A stretch of DNA of 64,000 bases, taken from contig QHWB01000052.1 of NCBI GenBank assembly GCA_003222395.1, positions 186,001 through 250,000 of the forward strand. Reading direction: 5' to 3'. The translations under genes were made by a program, and so were the position numbers. The notes under the pieces were generated by a model, which did not search any database, was not told the origin of the DNA, and saw only the letters and a list, made by a program, of their open reading frames with translations. This document shows positions 34,026 to 45,506 of this stretch, in pieces (the stretch's first letter is position 1; each line of letters opens with the position of its first letter). The stretch comes from Acidobacteriota bacterium. GTDB lineage: Bacteria > Acidobacteriota > Vicinamibacteria > Vicinamibacterales > CAVVIG01.

Positions 34026-36274
34026 CGCAGGAACGCCTCGGGCAGCCCGCCGTCGACGGGAATGATGTGCCCCGTCGTCTTCGCGCTGAGATCGCTGGCG
34101 AGCCAGCAGATCGCGCGCGCGCAATCCTCCGGCAGAATCGGACGACGTGTAATCGTCCGCTGCGCATAGAACTCCGCCAGCTTCGTCCGCAGCGCCTCGG
34201 TCGTTTCGTCTTGGGCGAAAGCGATGTTGTACTTCTCCAGCGACGCGATCACGCGGTCGCGCGGGAACATCGACGATCCGGCCACGACCGTCGCCGGGGC
34301 GATGCCGTTGACGCGGACCAGCGGGCCGAGGCGGACGGCGAGCTCGCGAATCAAGTGGTTGATGGCGGCCTTGCTGACGTCGTACGCCTCGCTGCCCGAC
34401 TTCGGCACAATGGCGTTCGCCGAACTCGTCAGCACGATGGCCGCCGGCAGGTTCTGCGCGGCGAGGACGCGGCGTGCTTCCTCGGCCAGCACGTAATTGC
34501 CGGTCACGTTGATCTGCAGCGTCCGGCCCCACGCCGAATCGGATTCTCCAGCGCCCGGCTCGGGCGTGGGGTAGATGGCGGCGGTATTCACAATGATGTC
34601 GACGCCGCCGAACTCCAGGACCGTGGCGCGTAAAGCCGCGGTGATGCTCTCCCGAACCGACAGATCCAGCGGCGTCGCCATTCCCGTCTCGGCCGACGAC
34701 ACCTTCCGCGCCTCGGCACATGCGGCCTGCGCCGCGGCAACGTTCTGATCCGCGACGACGACGTGGCCGCCGCGCTTCGCGATTTCGAGCGCGACCTCGC
34801 GGCCGATGCCGCTGCCACCTCCCACGACGAGCGCGATCTTCCGGCTGAACTCGCGCTCCGGCGGCATGCGCTGCAGCTTGGCCTCCTCGAGCGCCCAGTA
34901 CTCGATGCGGAAGGCCTGCGAACGTGGCAGCGCGACGTAGTTGTGGAAACTGGCAAACGCGTCCGCGTCTTCCGCGTGTCGCACCTGCGGCAGCGCCTTC
35001 GGCGCGACGCCGCCGTCTTCGAGCGCGGTTGCGCCGGCCATCACGTGAACCGCATTGACGAAGAACTCCGTCGTAATCCGCGCCTCGCGCTTGTCCTTGC
35101 CGAATCCGAAGACGCCGACCGCCGGAATGACGACGACCGACGGGTTCGAGCCGCGCAGCGCCGGTGAATCCGGACGCGCGTGCGCCTTGTAATACGCGAC
35201 GTACGCGTCGCGATACGACGTGAGGCGCTCGCTGATGCGCTGCTGCAGTGCGTGGTAGGGGACGGCCTTAAGGCCGTCCCCTACCGGCTGGCCGGGATCC
35301 CACCGAACGAACATCGGAGAGATGCGCGTGCGCCCGAAATGGTCGGGACAGCTCGTTCCGAGGTCGCACAACGGTTCGGCCCACGCGCTGTTCGCGAACG
35401 CGAGCGCCTCGTCCGATCGCTCGAAGTGCGCGATCACACGCCGTTCGCATGAGACGGCGCCGCGGAGATACGGAAGAATTGCCGCGGCCGTCAACTCGCG
35501 ATCGATCGCGCCGGTGACGGCCTGGCCGCCGAACGGCGCCGTTCGGCGACTCCGAACGTGATCGTCGACGAACTCGCCCATCTGGTCGATCGTCTTCACG
35601 CTGTTGACGTAGCAGTCGCGCCCGCTGTCGCCCCAGGTGAACAGGCCGTGGCTGCCGAGCACGATCCCGTCGCAACCGGGATGATCCGCGACCGCCTTTC
35701 GAAGCATCAACGCGAGCTCGAAGCCCGGACGCTGCCACGGCACCCACGCGATGTGCCGTCCGTACCGGCTGTTGAACTCGTCGAGCTTCTCGCGGCCGTT
35801 CGCGCTCGCGGCGAGCGCGATGGCCCAGTCGGGATGCAGATGATCGACGTGGTCGAATGGAAGAAACGCATGCAGCGGCGTGTCGATCGACGCGGCGACG
35901 CGGTTCTCGCCGAAGGCGCACAACGGATAGAAGGCGACCATTTCGTCTTCGTGCGCTTCGCCGCGGTAGCGGCCGATCAGCCGCTCGAGCCTGTCGAGGT
36001 GCAGCATCGCGAACCCCGCGTTCGTGATCGACCGGAGGTCGCCGCCGCTCCCCTTTACCGCCATCACGCGGACCGGTTCGCCGGTCAGCGGATCGGCCAG
36101 CTCGAATTTCGAGCTCGTGTTGCCTCCGCCGAAGTTCGTGATCCGCAGATCCGCGCCGAGAAGATTCGATCGATAACGAAGGAGGCTCAACGGATCGCCC
36201 GCGAGCCGCGCGGCCTCGCCGCCGTCCCACATGTTCTGGAGGAATTTCGTCTCGGCGGTTATCGAATCAGGCAC
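34022..36274 (-). CDS. rhaEW: Bifunctional rhamnulose-1-phosphate aldolase / lactaldehyde dehydrogenase (SDR)
   Basis: 750 residues from GTG 36274, with GGAG upstream; it overlaps the kinase gene by 8 bases. Residues 1-420 are a class II aldolase: GADLRITNFGGGNTSSKFEL, HVDHLHPDWAIAL (about 138-150, metal histidines) and SHGLFTWG. Residues of about 477-750 are a short-chain dehydrogenase: LVVGGGSGIGREVALEIAKR (NAD site), IIVNTAAIY, and Y-D-V-S-K near 628. This is the known architecture of B. subtilis RhaEW. It splits rhamnulose-1-P to DHAP and L-lactaldehyde, then oxidises lactaldehyde to lactate. A perfect 32-base palindrome lies inside residues 330-341 (see 35254). Confidence 0.92.
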   Translation of the reverse strand: MPDSITAETKFLQNMWDGGEAARLAGDPLSLLRYRSNLLGADLRITNFGGGNTSSKFELADPLTGEPVRVMAVKGSGGDLRSITNAGFAMLHLDRLERLIGRYRGEAHEDEMVAFYPLCAFGENRVAASIDTPLHAFLPFDHVDHLHPDWAIALAASANGREKLDEFNSRYGRHIAWVPWQRPGFELALMLRKAVADHPGCDGIVLGSHGLFTWGDSGRDCYVNSVKTIDQMGEFVDDHVRSRRTAPFGGQAVTGAIDRELTAAAILPYLRGAVSCERRVIAHFERSDEALAFANSAWAEPLCDLGTSCPDHFGRTRISPMFVRWDPGQPVGDGLKAVPYHALQQRISERLTSYRDAYVAYYKAHARPDSPALRGSNPSVVVIPAVGVFGFGKDKREARITTEFFVNAVHVMAGATALEDGGVAPKALPQVRHAEDADAFASFHNYVALPRSQAFRIEYWALEEAKLQRMPPEREFSRKIALVVGGGSGIGREVALEIAKRGGHVVVADQNVAAAQAACAEARKVSSAETGMATPLDLSVRESITAALRATVLEFGGVDIIVNTAAIYPTPEPGAGESDSAWGRTLQINVTGNYVLAEEARRVLAAQNLPAAIVLTSSANAIVPKSGSEAYDVSKAAINHLIRELAVRLGPLVRVNGIAPATVVAGSSMFPRDRVIASLEKYNIAFAQDETTEALRTKLAEFYAQRTITRRPILPEDCARAICWLASDLSAKTTGHIIPVDGGLPEAFLR
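35254..35285. repeat. Perfect 32-base palindrome inside the aldolase/dehydrogenase gene
   Basis: GGTAGGGGACGGCCTT is followed at once by its exact reverse complement, with no loop. It stays in frame and encodes PVGDGLKAVPYH in the C-terminal part of the aldolase domain. This makes a strong hairpin or cruciform within the gene. Its form (GGGGACGGCC arms) resembles short dispersed repeats found between genes in this phylum, as I recall. Confidence 0.9.
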
Positions 36275-37736
36275 ACGTGAACTCCAGGTAGTCGAGGAAG
36301 CGCCGATACTGCGCGTCCCATCGATCGGTCGCCGACGGCTCGAACCGCTCCACGGGGAACGATCGTTCGATGACCGCCCGCGCTTCACCAACGGATCTCA
36401 CGGCGCCCGTCGCGAGCATCTGCATGCCGATGTTGCCGAGCGCCGTCGCTTCGACGGGGCCCGCGAGCACGGTCCGTCCGGTGGCGTCGGCCGTGAACTG
36501 ATTCAGCAGTCGATTGCGCGCGCCGCCGCCCACGATTCGGATCTGATCGAACCGGCGGCCCGTCAGCTCCTCGAGCGAATCGATCACGACGCGGTACTTC
36601 AACGCGAGGCTCTCCAGAATCGTGCGCGCGTAGGCCGCCGGTCCAGACGGTTCGCGCTGCGACGTCTGGCGGCAATAGAGCGCGATCTGCGAGGGCATGT
36701 CGCTCGGATTCAGGAACGCGTGGCAGTCGGGATCGACCAGCGACGCGAACGACAGCCGATCGTCGGCGGCCTCCGACAGGAGCGCGTCGTAGCCGAACGG
36801 CTGTCCCCGCGCGGCCCACGAACGACGGCACGCCTGCAGCAGCCACAACCCGCTGACGTTCTTCAACAGCCGGATCGTCCCGCACACGCCGCCTTCGTTA
36901 GTGAAATTCAGATCGCGCGCTTTCGCCGTGATCACCGGCGCGTCGATTTCGGTGCCGACCAGCGACCAGGTCCCCGAGCTGATGAACGCCGTCGATCCGC
37001 CCGCGCACACCGACGCCACCGCCGATCCGGTGTCGTGGCACGCCGGCGCCACGACCGGCGTGCCGGCGAGCGCGCGGGCCGCATCCTTTCGGATCGCGCC
37101 GATGACGGTGGCCGGCTGCACGATCTCCGGCAGCGTGCGCGTCGGCAGACCAATCTCCGACAGGAGCCGCGTCGCCCACGTCCGCCGACGCGCATCGACG
37201 AACTGGGTCGTCGTCGCCACGGTGTACTCGGAGCACAGCCGGCCGGTCAACCAGTAGTTCAGCAGATCGGGAATCGTCACGAGCGCCTCCGCCGCGTCGA
37301 CGATTCGCGGCGTGAGGCGACACGCGGCGTAGAACTGGAACAGCGTGTTGATCTGCAGGAACTGGATGCCGGTGACGGCGTAGATCTTCTCGCGGCTCAC
37401 GCGCTCGAAGACCGCCTCCATCATCCCTTCGTTGCGGACGTCGCGATAGTGATACGGGTTCTCGAGCAGGTTGCCGCGCTCGCCGATGAGCGCGTAGTCG
37501 ACGCCCCAGCCGTCGACGCCGACGCCCGTCAGCCGCGTGTCGGCCGCGGACTCGAGCGCCTGCGTCACCTCGTGCCAGAGGCGCAGGACGTCCCAGTACA
37601 ACGAGCCGTTCTGCCGGACCGGCTCGTTCGGGAACCGTCGAATCTCGCGGAGATCGAGCGTGCCGCCCTGCAGCGTGCCGAGCATGGCGCGCCCGCTCTC
37701 GGCGCCGAGATCGAACGCGAGGTACGTGTCGCTCAC
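36267..37736 (-). CDS. rhaB: Rhamnulokinase
   Basis: 489 residues from GTG 37736, whose GTGA overlaps the stop of the DUF1080 gene. It is a FGGY-family kinase: [16 protein letters not shown] (N-terminal phosphate loop), [20 protein letters not shown] (substrate domain), [15 protein letters not shown]-like ATP-domain motif in [20 protein letters not shown], and [20 protein letters not shown]. The length and motifs match RhaB. It makes L-rhamnulose-1-phosphate for the aldolase encoded directly downstream. Tight overlaps on both sides show a coupled operon. Confidence 0.93.
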   Translation of the reverse strand: MSDTYLAFDLGAESGRAMLGTLQGGTLDLREIRRFPNEPVRQNGSLYWDVLRLWHEVTQALESAADTRLTGVGVDGWGVDYALIGERGNLLENPYHYRDVRNEGMMEAVFERVSREKIYAVTGIQFLQINTLFQFYAACRLTPRIVDAAEALVTIPDLLNYWLTGRLCSEYTVATTTQFVDARRRTWATRLLSEIGLPTRTLPEIVQPATVIGAIRKDAARALAGTPVVAPACHDTGSAVASVCAGGSTAFISSGTWSLVGTEIDAPVITAKARDLNFTNEGGVCGTIRLLKNVSGLWLLQACRRSWAARGQPFGYDALLSEAADDRLSFASLVDPDCHAFLNPSDMPSQIALYCRQTSQREPSGPAAYARTILESLALKYRVVIDSLEELTGRRFDQIRIVGGGARNRLLNQFTADATGRTVLAGPVEATALGNIGMQMLATGAVRSVGEARAVIERSFPVERFEPSATDRWDAQYRRFLDYLEFTCA

Positions 37737-38499
37737 AATTTCTTGAGCCAGATGTTCCGGAACTCCGCTTTCATCGGGGGCCCGACGTGCATCTGGAAGC
37801 CCAGGAGTCCCCCGAGCGCGCGATTCTTCGAGTCGTCGTCGACGACGATGCTCGTGACGGCGCCGTTCAGGATCTGGATGATCGTGTTGCCGCGCGCGAC
37901 GATGTGCACCTGGTTCCAGTCGTTCGTCCTGATGATCGCTTTCAGCTCGTCGGCGCTCTGCTGGAGGTTGCCGATCACTCTCGGCCGTCCGTTGTCGGGC
38001 ACGTACACCGCCTGTCCTCGCATGGCGAGGAATCCGCGTCCGCGCTCTTCGTAGATTTGCCCGGTGAACTGGTTGGCGAAATCGATGTCGGCCTGATAGC
38101 CCTTCATCACCCACTTGCCGGTGTCGGGGCCGGCCGGCAGCTGCACGCTGCGGATCTGCACGCCGCTGTTCGTCGAATTCATCCGGAATTCCACCTTGAG
38201 CTCGAAATCCTTCGGTTCGCCGCCGCGCCAGATGATGAAGGTGTTCTGCTTGACCGGGTTCTGCTCCGTGCTCTGGCCGACGATGGCGCCGTTTTCGGCG
38301 CGCCAGAATGCGGGATCGCCGTCCCAGCCCCTGAGCGTCGTCCCGTCGAAGATCGCCTCGAAGCCGGTGTGGTCGTCGAGCACGAGCGGTTCGGCGCCGC
38401 GCGGACCGCCTCCGCCCCGGCCCCCGCCCTGGCCTCGCTGTGGTGGCTGCGCCGAGAGCAACGCGACGGAGACGAAGAGAAGCGCAAACGTGATTCGAT

Positions 38500-38503
<4 letters not shown>
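37733..38503 (-). CDS. Secreted DUF1080 (3-keto-disaccharide hydrolase domain) protein
   Basis: 256 residues. The signal peptide ([18 protein letters not shown]) is followed by a Gly/Arg-rich stretch ([15 protein letters not shown]). The rest is one DUF1080 jelly roll: [60 protein letters not shown], and [19 protein letters not shown]. Members of this family include 3-keto-glycoside hydrolases or lyases acting on oxidised glycosides in the periplasm. The gene overlaps its neighbours by four bases on both sides: upstream an oxidoreductase, downstream rhamnulokinase. That context points to cleavage of a 3-keto-rhamnoside or similar, but no activity is shown. Confidence 0.88.
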
Positions 38504-39660
<1,157 letters not shown>

Positions 39661-39680
39661 GTCGTGGTCTCAGAGGGCAC

Positions 39681-40745
<1,065 letters not shown>

Positions 40746-40775
40746 GATGCCTCCGACTCCGACAGCGGTGCGCTG

Positions 40776-41993
40776 CTACGTTCTCCGCCTCCGCAGCGGC
40801 TCCGCATCAGGATTCCCCGGCCCGAAATGCTTCAGGATGACCAGCGGATCGGTGTCGCTCTTGTTCTCGACGCGGACGCCCGACACCGCGGCGTCGACGG
40901 TGACGAACAATTCGTCTTCCGTCATCTCTCCATATCGAATCATCGTCGGCGCCGACACGCCGAGCGTTTCGAAGGTCCCGTGCCCCTGCACGACAATGAG
41001 TCCGTACGCGGCCGCGTCTTTGATGGACGCGGAGCGCTTCGGCAGAACGGTGAGCTCCTTCGCCGAGTAATACCCGGTTCCGTAGCACACCCACTGTTCG
41101 CGATACCCGGCGTCCTCGGTTTCGGCGAACGGCCGTACGGGACATGGAAAGACGCGATTCGATTTCGCGAACTCCGGGTTCACGTTCGCGTCCCAATCGA
41201 GCATGTCGACGAGGTAGTCGAGATCGTGATGGTGTTCTTTCGGCACGTCCTTCGTCAGCAGCTCCCACGGAACGATCCGGCCATCGACTTCCGACTGGAA
41301 CATGGCGAAGACGTCGCTGTTGACCTGCGGTTCGTAGGTGACGAGCGATCCCGGTGCGTGCAGGATGCGCGGGTTGATCTGCCAGCCGGTTCCGGGCTCG
41401 AGCCTGAACGCGCGCGACAGGTTGAGGATGCCGTTGTCGCCGCGCTTCCAGTTGTCGAGACACCGCCGCACGTCGGCTTTCGTCGTGCCGGGCTCGAGAC
41501 CCATGAACGTGTGCGGGAAGGCGTTGAAGATCTGATTGTATTGCGGCGGAAAGTAGTACGCCTCCGGCTTTCCACGGCGCCCGACCAGCTTCGCCTGCTC
41601 CTCGCTCTGGTGCATGTGATGCGGAATGGGACCGAGGTTATCGAAGAACTTGCACAGCAGATTCCATCCGCCGTCACGCGCCATCGTCGCCGCGCCGATG
41701 AGCAGGTCGCCTGCGGCCGCAACGGCGTCTTTCAGCAGGAAGCGATTGCCGTTCGCGCGCACGTAGCTCAGACCTTCGTCGGCCGGCGTTCCGGGACCGT
41801 TGTCGGCATTCGTCGTCGACGAAAACCACCGCTCGTTGATGCCGCCGCGATGGCCGCCGAGCGCGTACCAGTCGTCGGGATGAAGCCGCAGGCGGCGGCC
41901 GGGAATCATGAAGGTGCGCGGCACCCAGGCGGGCTCGAGGCGCAGCATCCCCGCGCCGGCGTCAATCGCATCCTGAACGGTGCGCCGGTTCAC
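40776..41993 (-). CDS. Cupin-type sugar isomerase-like protein
   Basis: 405 residues from GTG 41993, two bases after the stop of the PQQ-type gene. The metal site HHMHQSEEQAKLVGRRGKPE, with a later RILHAPGS histidine, matches cupin proteins related to type I mannose-6-phosphate isomerase. The N-terminal segment has RTFMIPGRRLRLHPDDWYAL. The C-terminal part includes a second beta-barrel (IVVQGHGTFETLGVSAPTM). No signal peptide is visible. It probably binds one divalent metal and a sugar. Its exact reaction is unknown. Position between the PQQ-type protein and the sugar isomerase suggests a role in the same catabolic module. Confidence 0.72.
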   Translation of the reverse strand: MNRRTVQDAIDAGAGMLRLEPAWVPRTFMIPGRRLRLHPDDWYALGGHRGGINERWFSSTTNADNGPGTPADEGLSYVRANGNRFLLKDAVAAAGDLLIGAATMARDGGWNLLCKFFDNLGPIPHHMHQSEEQAKLVGRRGKPEAYYFPPQYNQIFNAFPHTFMGLEPGTTKADVRRCLDNWKRGDNGILNLSRAFRLEPGTGWQINPRILHAPGSLVTYEPQVNSDVFAMFQSEVDGRIVPWELLTKDVPKEHHHDLDYLVDMLDWDANVNPEFAKSNRVFPCPVRPFAETEDAGYREQWVCYGTGYYSAKELTVLPKRSASIKDAAAYGLIVVQGHGTFETLGVSAPTMIRYGEMTEDELFVTVDAAVSGVRVENKSDTDPLVILKHFGPGNPDAEPLRRRRT

Positions 41994-41995
41994 GA

Positions 41996-43636
41996 TCAGT
42001 GCTCCATCGGGATGCCGAAGCAGTAGAGCGTGTTGTCGTAGGTCGTGAAGTAGACGCGGCCGTTCGCGATCGACAGCTCGCCGTTGTGCGTGAACGATGT
42101 GACCTGATTTCCGCTCGACCACAGCTCCTTGCCGCTGGTCGCGTCGAGCGCGTACAAGACGGCCGGCGCCGACTTCTGCGCGCGCGCGTCCGCCTGGTAC
42201 AAACCGCCTTCCCTGTCGTTGGCCTGACGCACCCATTCGCCGGTCGCGAGTGCGAAGACGACGCCGTTGGCGATGGCGGGCGCGGCCGGAGTGAGCAGGT
42301 TGCGCGACGTCCATGCGTTGGTGAGCACTGTCTTGCCGTTCTTCTCTTCGACCTTGAACGCGGCGATCGTTCCGACGTTCGTCTCGCCGTTCGAGATCGG
42401 GAATTTGGCGTTCGGATGCTTCGGGCCCCAGACCGGCGCCAGCACCCAGCGCGTGCCGGCCGAGTCTTCCCACGACGCGAGGCTGCCCCACGTGCCCGCG
42501 CCGGCGAAGTCGACTTCTTCGTTCGAAATCAGATCGGAGCGATAGAGCGGCGTGCGATGATCCGCGCCGCCGAGCGAGGCGCTGTCGAGCATGAAGAAGC
42601 GCCCTTCCTTCCCCGAACCGACGATCAGGTCGCGTCCCTTGTACGGAACGACGACCGGCGTCACGTTCATGTCGAGATCGCGTTTGAAGAGCCATTCGGC
42701 ATTCGACGGCGTGTACCAATCCTTCAGCTTCAGCTCTTTCGGCGTCAGCGCGACGACCGAGTTCGCGTATCGGTTCGTCGCCGGGTCGTACTGTCCGTCG
42801 CCGGTCTCGGCGTAGACCGTACCGTCCGATCCGATCGCAGGTCCGGCCGTTCCCCACAATCCGCCGCTTCCCGATCGCCAGTAGCGAACCGTGTGGCCCG
42901 GGTCGTTGAGATCGAGCGAGTAGACGCTGTTCGGATTTCCGCCGCAGCCCTGCCCGGTGATCGTGTAGATGACGTTGTCGACGTACGCGAGGCTGTACGG
43001 CTTGCCGTTGGGCGGAAGGAACTTCAGCGGCGACATGAGATCGTCGCCGGTGTTGATGTTCACCGCGTGCAGATCGCCGTCGCCGGAGAGCACGTAGATC
43101 GGACGGATCGCGAAGGGTCCTCCCCCGCCGCGCTGTGGAGCGGGCGCAGCAGGCGCGGCGCCGCGGGCGGCCGGCGGCGGCGGTCCGCCGGGGCCGCGGC
43201 CGCGCGCCGGCGGCGGCTGAAGGACCGGCCACGCCGTCAGGCCGCCCGGACACAGAAACGAAGCCTGTTCGGTTTCGGGGATCTCGGCGTGCCAGTCGAA
43301 ATGCTTCTGCCAGAGCAGCTTGCCCAAATCGGCGTCGACGGCGAACAGATCGTTGTTGGCGCCGGCGACGAACGCGATCTCCTTGAAGCCGCGATCGGTG
43401 ATCGACCGTTCGACGATCAGCGGCCCATACAGCGAATAGACCGACCGCTGCTTGGTCTCGAGCCTGATCTTCCACAGCAGCTTCAGATCCTTGAGCGTGT
43501 CTTTCGAGATCTTCGTTTCGTTCCGCTGCCAGCCGTCGCGCTGATTGCTGCCGCTGTGCGTCACCCAGTCGGCGCCGCCGAGTGGCGCCACGACGAGGCA
43601 CGCGACCAACACCGTCCATCCCAGCAGTCTTCGCAT
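41996..43636 (-). CDS. Secreted PQQ-type beta-propeller protein
   Basis: 546 residues from ATG 43636 (MRRLLGWTVLVACLVVAPLG), chosen for its signal peptide. Blades with the alanine-tryptophan docking pattern are present: LWKIRLETKQRSVYSLYGPL, DLFAVDADLGKLLWQKHFDW, LYALDATSGKELWSSGNQVT and NTLYCFGIP. A proline/glycine/arginine-rich insert (about residues 150-190) separates the first and later blades. The family includes quinoprotein dehydrogenases and non-enzymatic BamB-like scaffolds; no cofactor ligand set was confirmed. It may oxidise a sugar in the periplasm in support of the DUF1080 step. That is inference from the neighbouring genes. Confidence 0.8.
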   Translation of the reverse strand: MRRLLGWTVLVACLVVAPLGGADWVTHSGSNQRDGWQRNETKISKDTLKDLKLLWKIRLETKQRSVYSLYGPLIVERSITDRGFKEIAFVAGANNDLFAVDADLGKLLWQKHFDWHAEIPETEQASFLCPGGLTAWPVLQPPPARGRGPGGPPPPAARGAAPAAPAPQRGGGGPFAIRPIYVLSGDGDLHAVNINTGDDLMSPLKFLPPNGKPYSLAYVDNVIYTITGQGCGGNPNSVYSLDLNDPGHTVRYWRSGSGGLWGTAGPAIGSDGTVYAETGDGQYDPATNRYANSVVALTPKELKLKDWYTPSNAEWLFKRDLDMNVTPVVVPYKGRDLIVGSGKEGRFFMLDSASLGGADHRTPLYRSDLISNEEVDFAGAGTWGSLASWEDSAGTRWVLAPVWGPKHPNAKFPISNGETNVGTIAAFKVEEKNGKTVLTNAWTSRNLLTPAAPAIANGVVFALATGEWVRQANDREGGLYQADARAQKSAPAVLYALDATSGKELWSSGNQVTSFTHNGELSIANGRVYFTTYDNTLYCFGIPMEH

Positions 43637-43904
43637 CGCAGGGGTCCTCAGTGCGAAAGAGCCGACTGTTGTTCGCTTCGTTGCCGAGACCATACTGCGC
43701 CCATGGATACCCTTCAAGCGCCAGAAGGGCGGGACGAGCGGGTTTCGCAGAAGGAGATGACGGTCGGGACGCAAAAAGATGCGTAATTGGCTGAGAAGCA
43801 ATGATTTTTGCGCCGTCGGCGCCGAGCCGTCGGCCGCGTCGCGCCAGGAGGCGCCGGCACGCGCGAGTTTCGCGATGCAAAACAGCGCGCGCGTCGACGA
43901 CCGA

Positions 43905-44411
43905 TCAGAAGACGAAGCGATCCCTGCGCGCGTCGACGGTCGCCGGGTCGAGCCCCGGGACTTTCTTGAGATCGTCGATCGCCGTGAAGGAGCCGTGCTC
44001 GTCGCGGTACTTCACGATCGCCTCCGCCGTCGCTGCGCTGACGTCGAGCGTGCTCGCCAGCTGCTTCGCGTCGCCCTTGTTGACCGGAATCAGCGAGTAG
44101 TTCTTGTCGAGGTACTCGAGGATCTGGTTCCATTCCTCGTCGGTGCCCTGCGCGCCGTTTGCCGCCATCTCGTCGAGCGTCTTCGTCCACTCGTCGCGCG
44201 TCTTGAGCTGACCGACCGCGCTTTCCGGCCCGTGGCAGTCGCTGCACACCTTCAACAACGCCGCTTTGCCGGGACCGTCGGGAAAGGTCGGATTCTTCGC
44301 CGGCGGCGTCTGCGCGGAGATCATGCACGTCAGCAGCGCGGCGCCGCAGACAGCAGCACTCGCACGCGGAAACCACGCGGGCCTGAAAGGCCCGCGCCAC
44401 AAGATCATCAT
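43905..44411 (-). CDS. Secreted haem-binding helix-hairpin-helix protein
   Basis: 168 residues from ATG 44411 (a second ATG follows). The N-terminal signal region (MMILWRGPFRPAWFPRASAA, then VCGAALLTCMISAQ) contains residues encoded by a palindromic repeat, yet still looks exportable. A single haem site, C-S-D-C-H, follows in LLKVCSDCHGPESAVGQLK. The second half has helix-hairpin-helix motifs: LASTLDVSAATAEAIVKYRD and IDDLKKVPGLDPATVDARRD. HhH motifs usually bind DNA, but in exported proteins of this kind they may serve protein contacts. The electron partner is unknown. It is divergent from the epimerase-like gene with about 30 bases between starts. Confidence 0.82.
   Translation of the reverse strand: MMILWRGPFRPAWFPRASAAVCGAALLTCMISAQTPPAKNPTFPDGPGKAALLKVCSDCHGPESAVGQLKTRDEWTKTLDEMAANGAQGTDEEWNQILEYLDKNYSLIPVNKGDAKQLASTLDVSAATAEAIVKYRDEHGSFTAIDDLKKVPGLDPATVDARRDRFVF
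44374..44400. repeat. Palindrome in the signal-peptide codons of the haem/HhH gene
   Basis: GCGGGCCT, a GAA loop and AGGCCCGC form a hairpin (44378-44396), flanked by CAC and GCCAC. It matches the GTGGCGCGGGCCTTTCAGG units at 12784-12830 and 16458-16494. It lies in frame and encodes WRGPFRPAW near the start of the signal peptide. Confidence 0.85.
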
Positions 44412-44441
44412 GTCGCGATGATAACGCAGACAAGATCCATA

Positions 44442-45506
44442 ATGACGCCCGTGACGCCCACCCACACCTATCGCGGCCGCCGCGCCGCAACGATCGAAGA
44501 CGAAGCGATTCGTGTCACTGTGCTCGCCGAAGGTGGACATATCGCCGAGGTGCTCGACAAGGAAACCGCCGTCAACCCGCTGTGGACGCCGCCGTGGCGG
44601 TCGATCGAACCGTCGACGTTCGACGCGGCCGTCCATGGCAGGACGTACGGCACCGGGAGCGACGCGAAACTGCTCGCCGGGATCATGGGCCACAATCTGT
44701 GTCTCGACATTTTCGGTGGGCCGTCGAACGACGAGGCGGCGGCCGGGCTGACTGCGCATGGAGAAGGGTCGGTGGCGGAGTACGAGATCGTCGAATCGCC
44801 CGGCGCGCTCGTGATGCGCGCGATGCTGCCGCTCGCGCGGCTCCGCTTCGAGCGGCGGATCGAGTTGCGCGCACGCGACATCCGCGTTCACGAACGCGTC
44901 GAATCGCTGTGCGCCTTCGATCGGCCCATCGGGTGGACCCAGCACGTCACGCTCGGGCCGCCCTTCCTCGAGAAGGGCCGCACGGAGTTCCGCGCGTCCG
45001 CCACGCGCTCGCACGTCTTCGAATCGGAGTCCGGCGTGGCCGATTACCTGCGCCGCGGCGCGCAGTTCGATTGGCCGAACGCTCCGCGATCGGACGGCGG
45101 CGTCGCCGATCTCAGCTGCTTCACCAGCGCACCGAAATCGAGCGCGTACACGGCGCATTTGATGGACTCGAAGGCCGACGCATTCTTCCTCGCCTTCTCG
45201 CCTGCGCTCGGTCTCGTCTTCGGTTACGTCTGGAACCCGCGCGACTTCCCGTGGATGGGAATCTGGGAAGAGAACTGCAGCCGCGCGAGATCGCCGTGGA
45301 ACGGCGAGACGGTCGCGCGCGGAATGGAGTTCGGCGTGTCGCCGTTTCCGGAAACGCGGCGGGCGATGGTCGATCGCGGCCGCATGTTCGACACGCCGAC
45401 GTTCCGCTGGCTGCCCGCGAACGGACGCCTCGAGACGGACTACTCGATCGTTCTCCGTCGTGCTGACAGAATTCCCTATCCTCTGGACGGGGGACCCGCC
45501 CGATGA
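44442..45506 (+). CDS. Galactose-mutarotase-like (aldose epimerase) protein
   Basis: 354 residues from ATG 44442; an in-frame ATG at 44418 is possible but overlaps the neighbour's leader. The fold is a beta-sandwich of mutarotase type: DEAIRVTVLAEGGHIAEVLD, MGHNLCLDIFGGPSNDEAAA, LGPPFLEKGRTEFRASATRS and GYVWNPRDFPWMGIWEENCS. A histidine in TQHVTLGPP and glutamates of the E-N-C segment are candidate catalytic residues. The stop overlaps the ATG of L-rhamnose isomerase by four bases, so coupled translation is likely. It could interconvert rhamnose anomers. No signal peptide is visible, so it should be cytoplasmic. Confidence 0.8.
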   Translation: MTPVTPTHTYRGRRAATIEDEAIRVTVLAEGGHIAEVLDKETAVNPLWTPPWRSIEPSTFDAAVHGRTYGTGSDAKLLAGIMGHNLCLDIFGGPSNDEAAAGLTAHGEGSVAEYEIVESPGALVMRAMLPLARLRFERRIELRARDIRVHERVESLCAFDRPIGWTQHVTLGPPFLEKGRTEFRASATRSHVFESESGVADYLRRGAQFDWPNAPRSDGGVADLSCFTSAPKSSAYTAHLMDSKADAFFLAFSPALGLVFGYVWNPRDFPWMGIWEENCSRARSPWNGETVARGMEFGVSPFPETRRAMVDRGRMFDTPTFRWLPANGRLETDYSIVLRRADRIPYPLDGGPAR

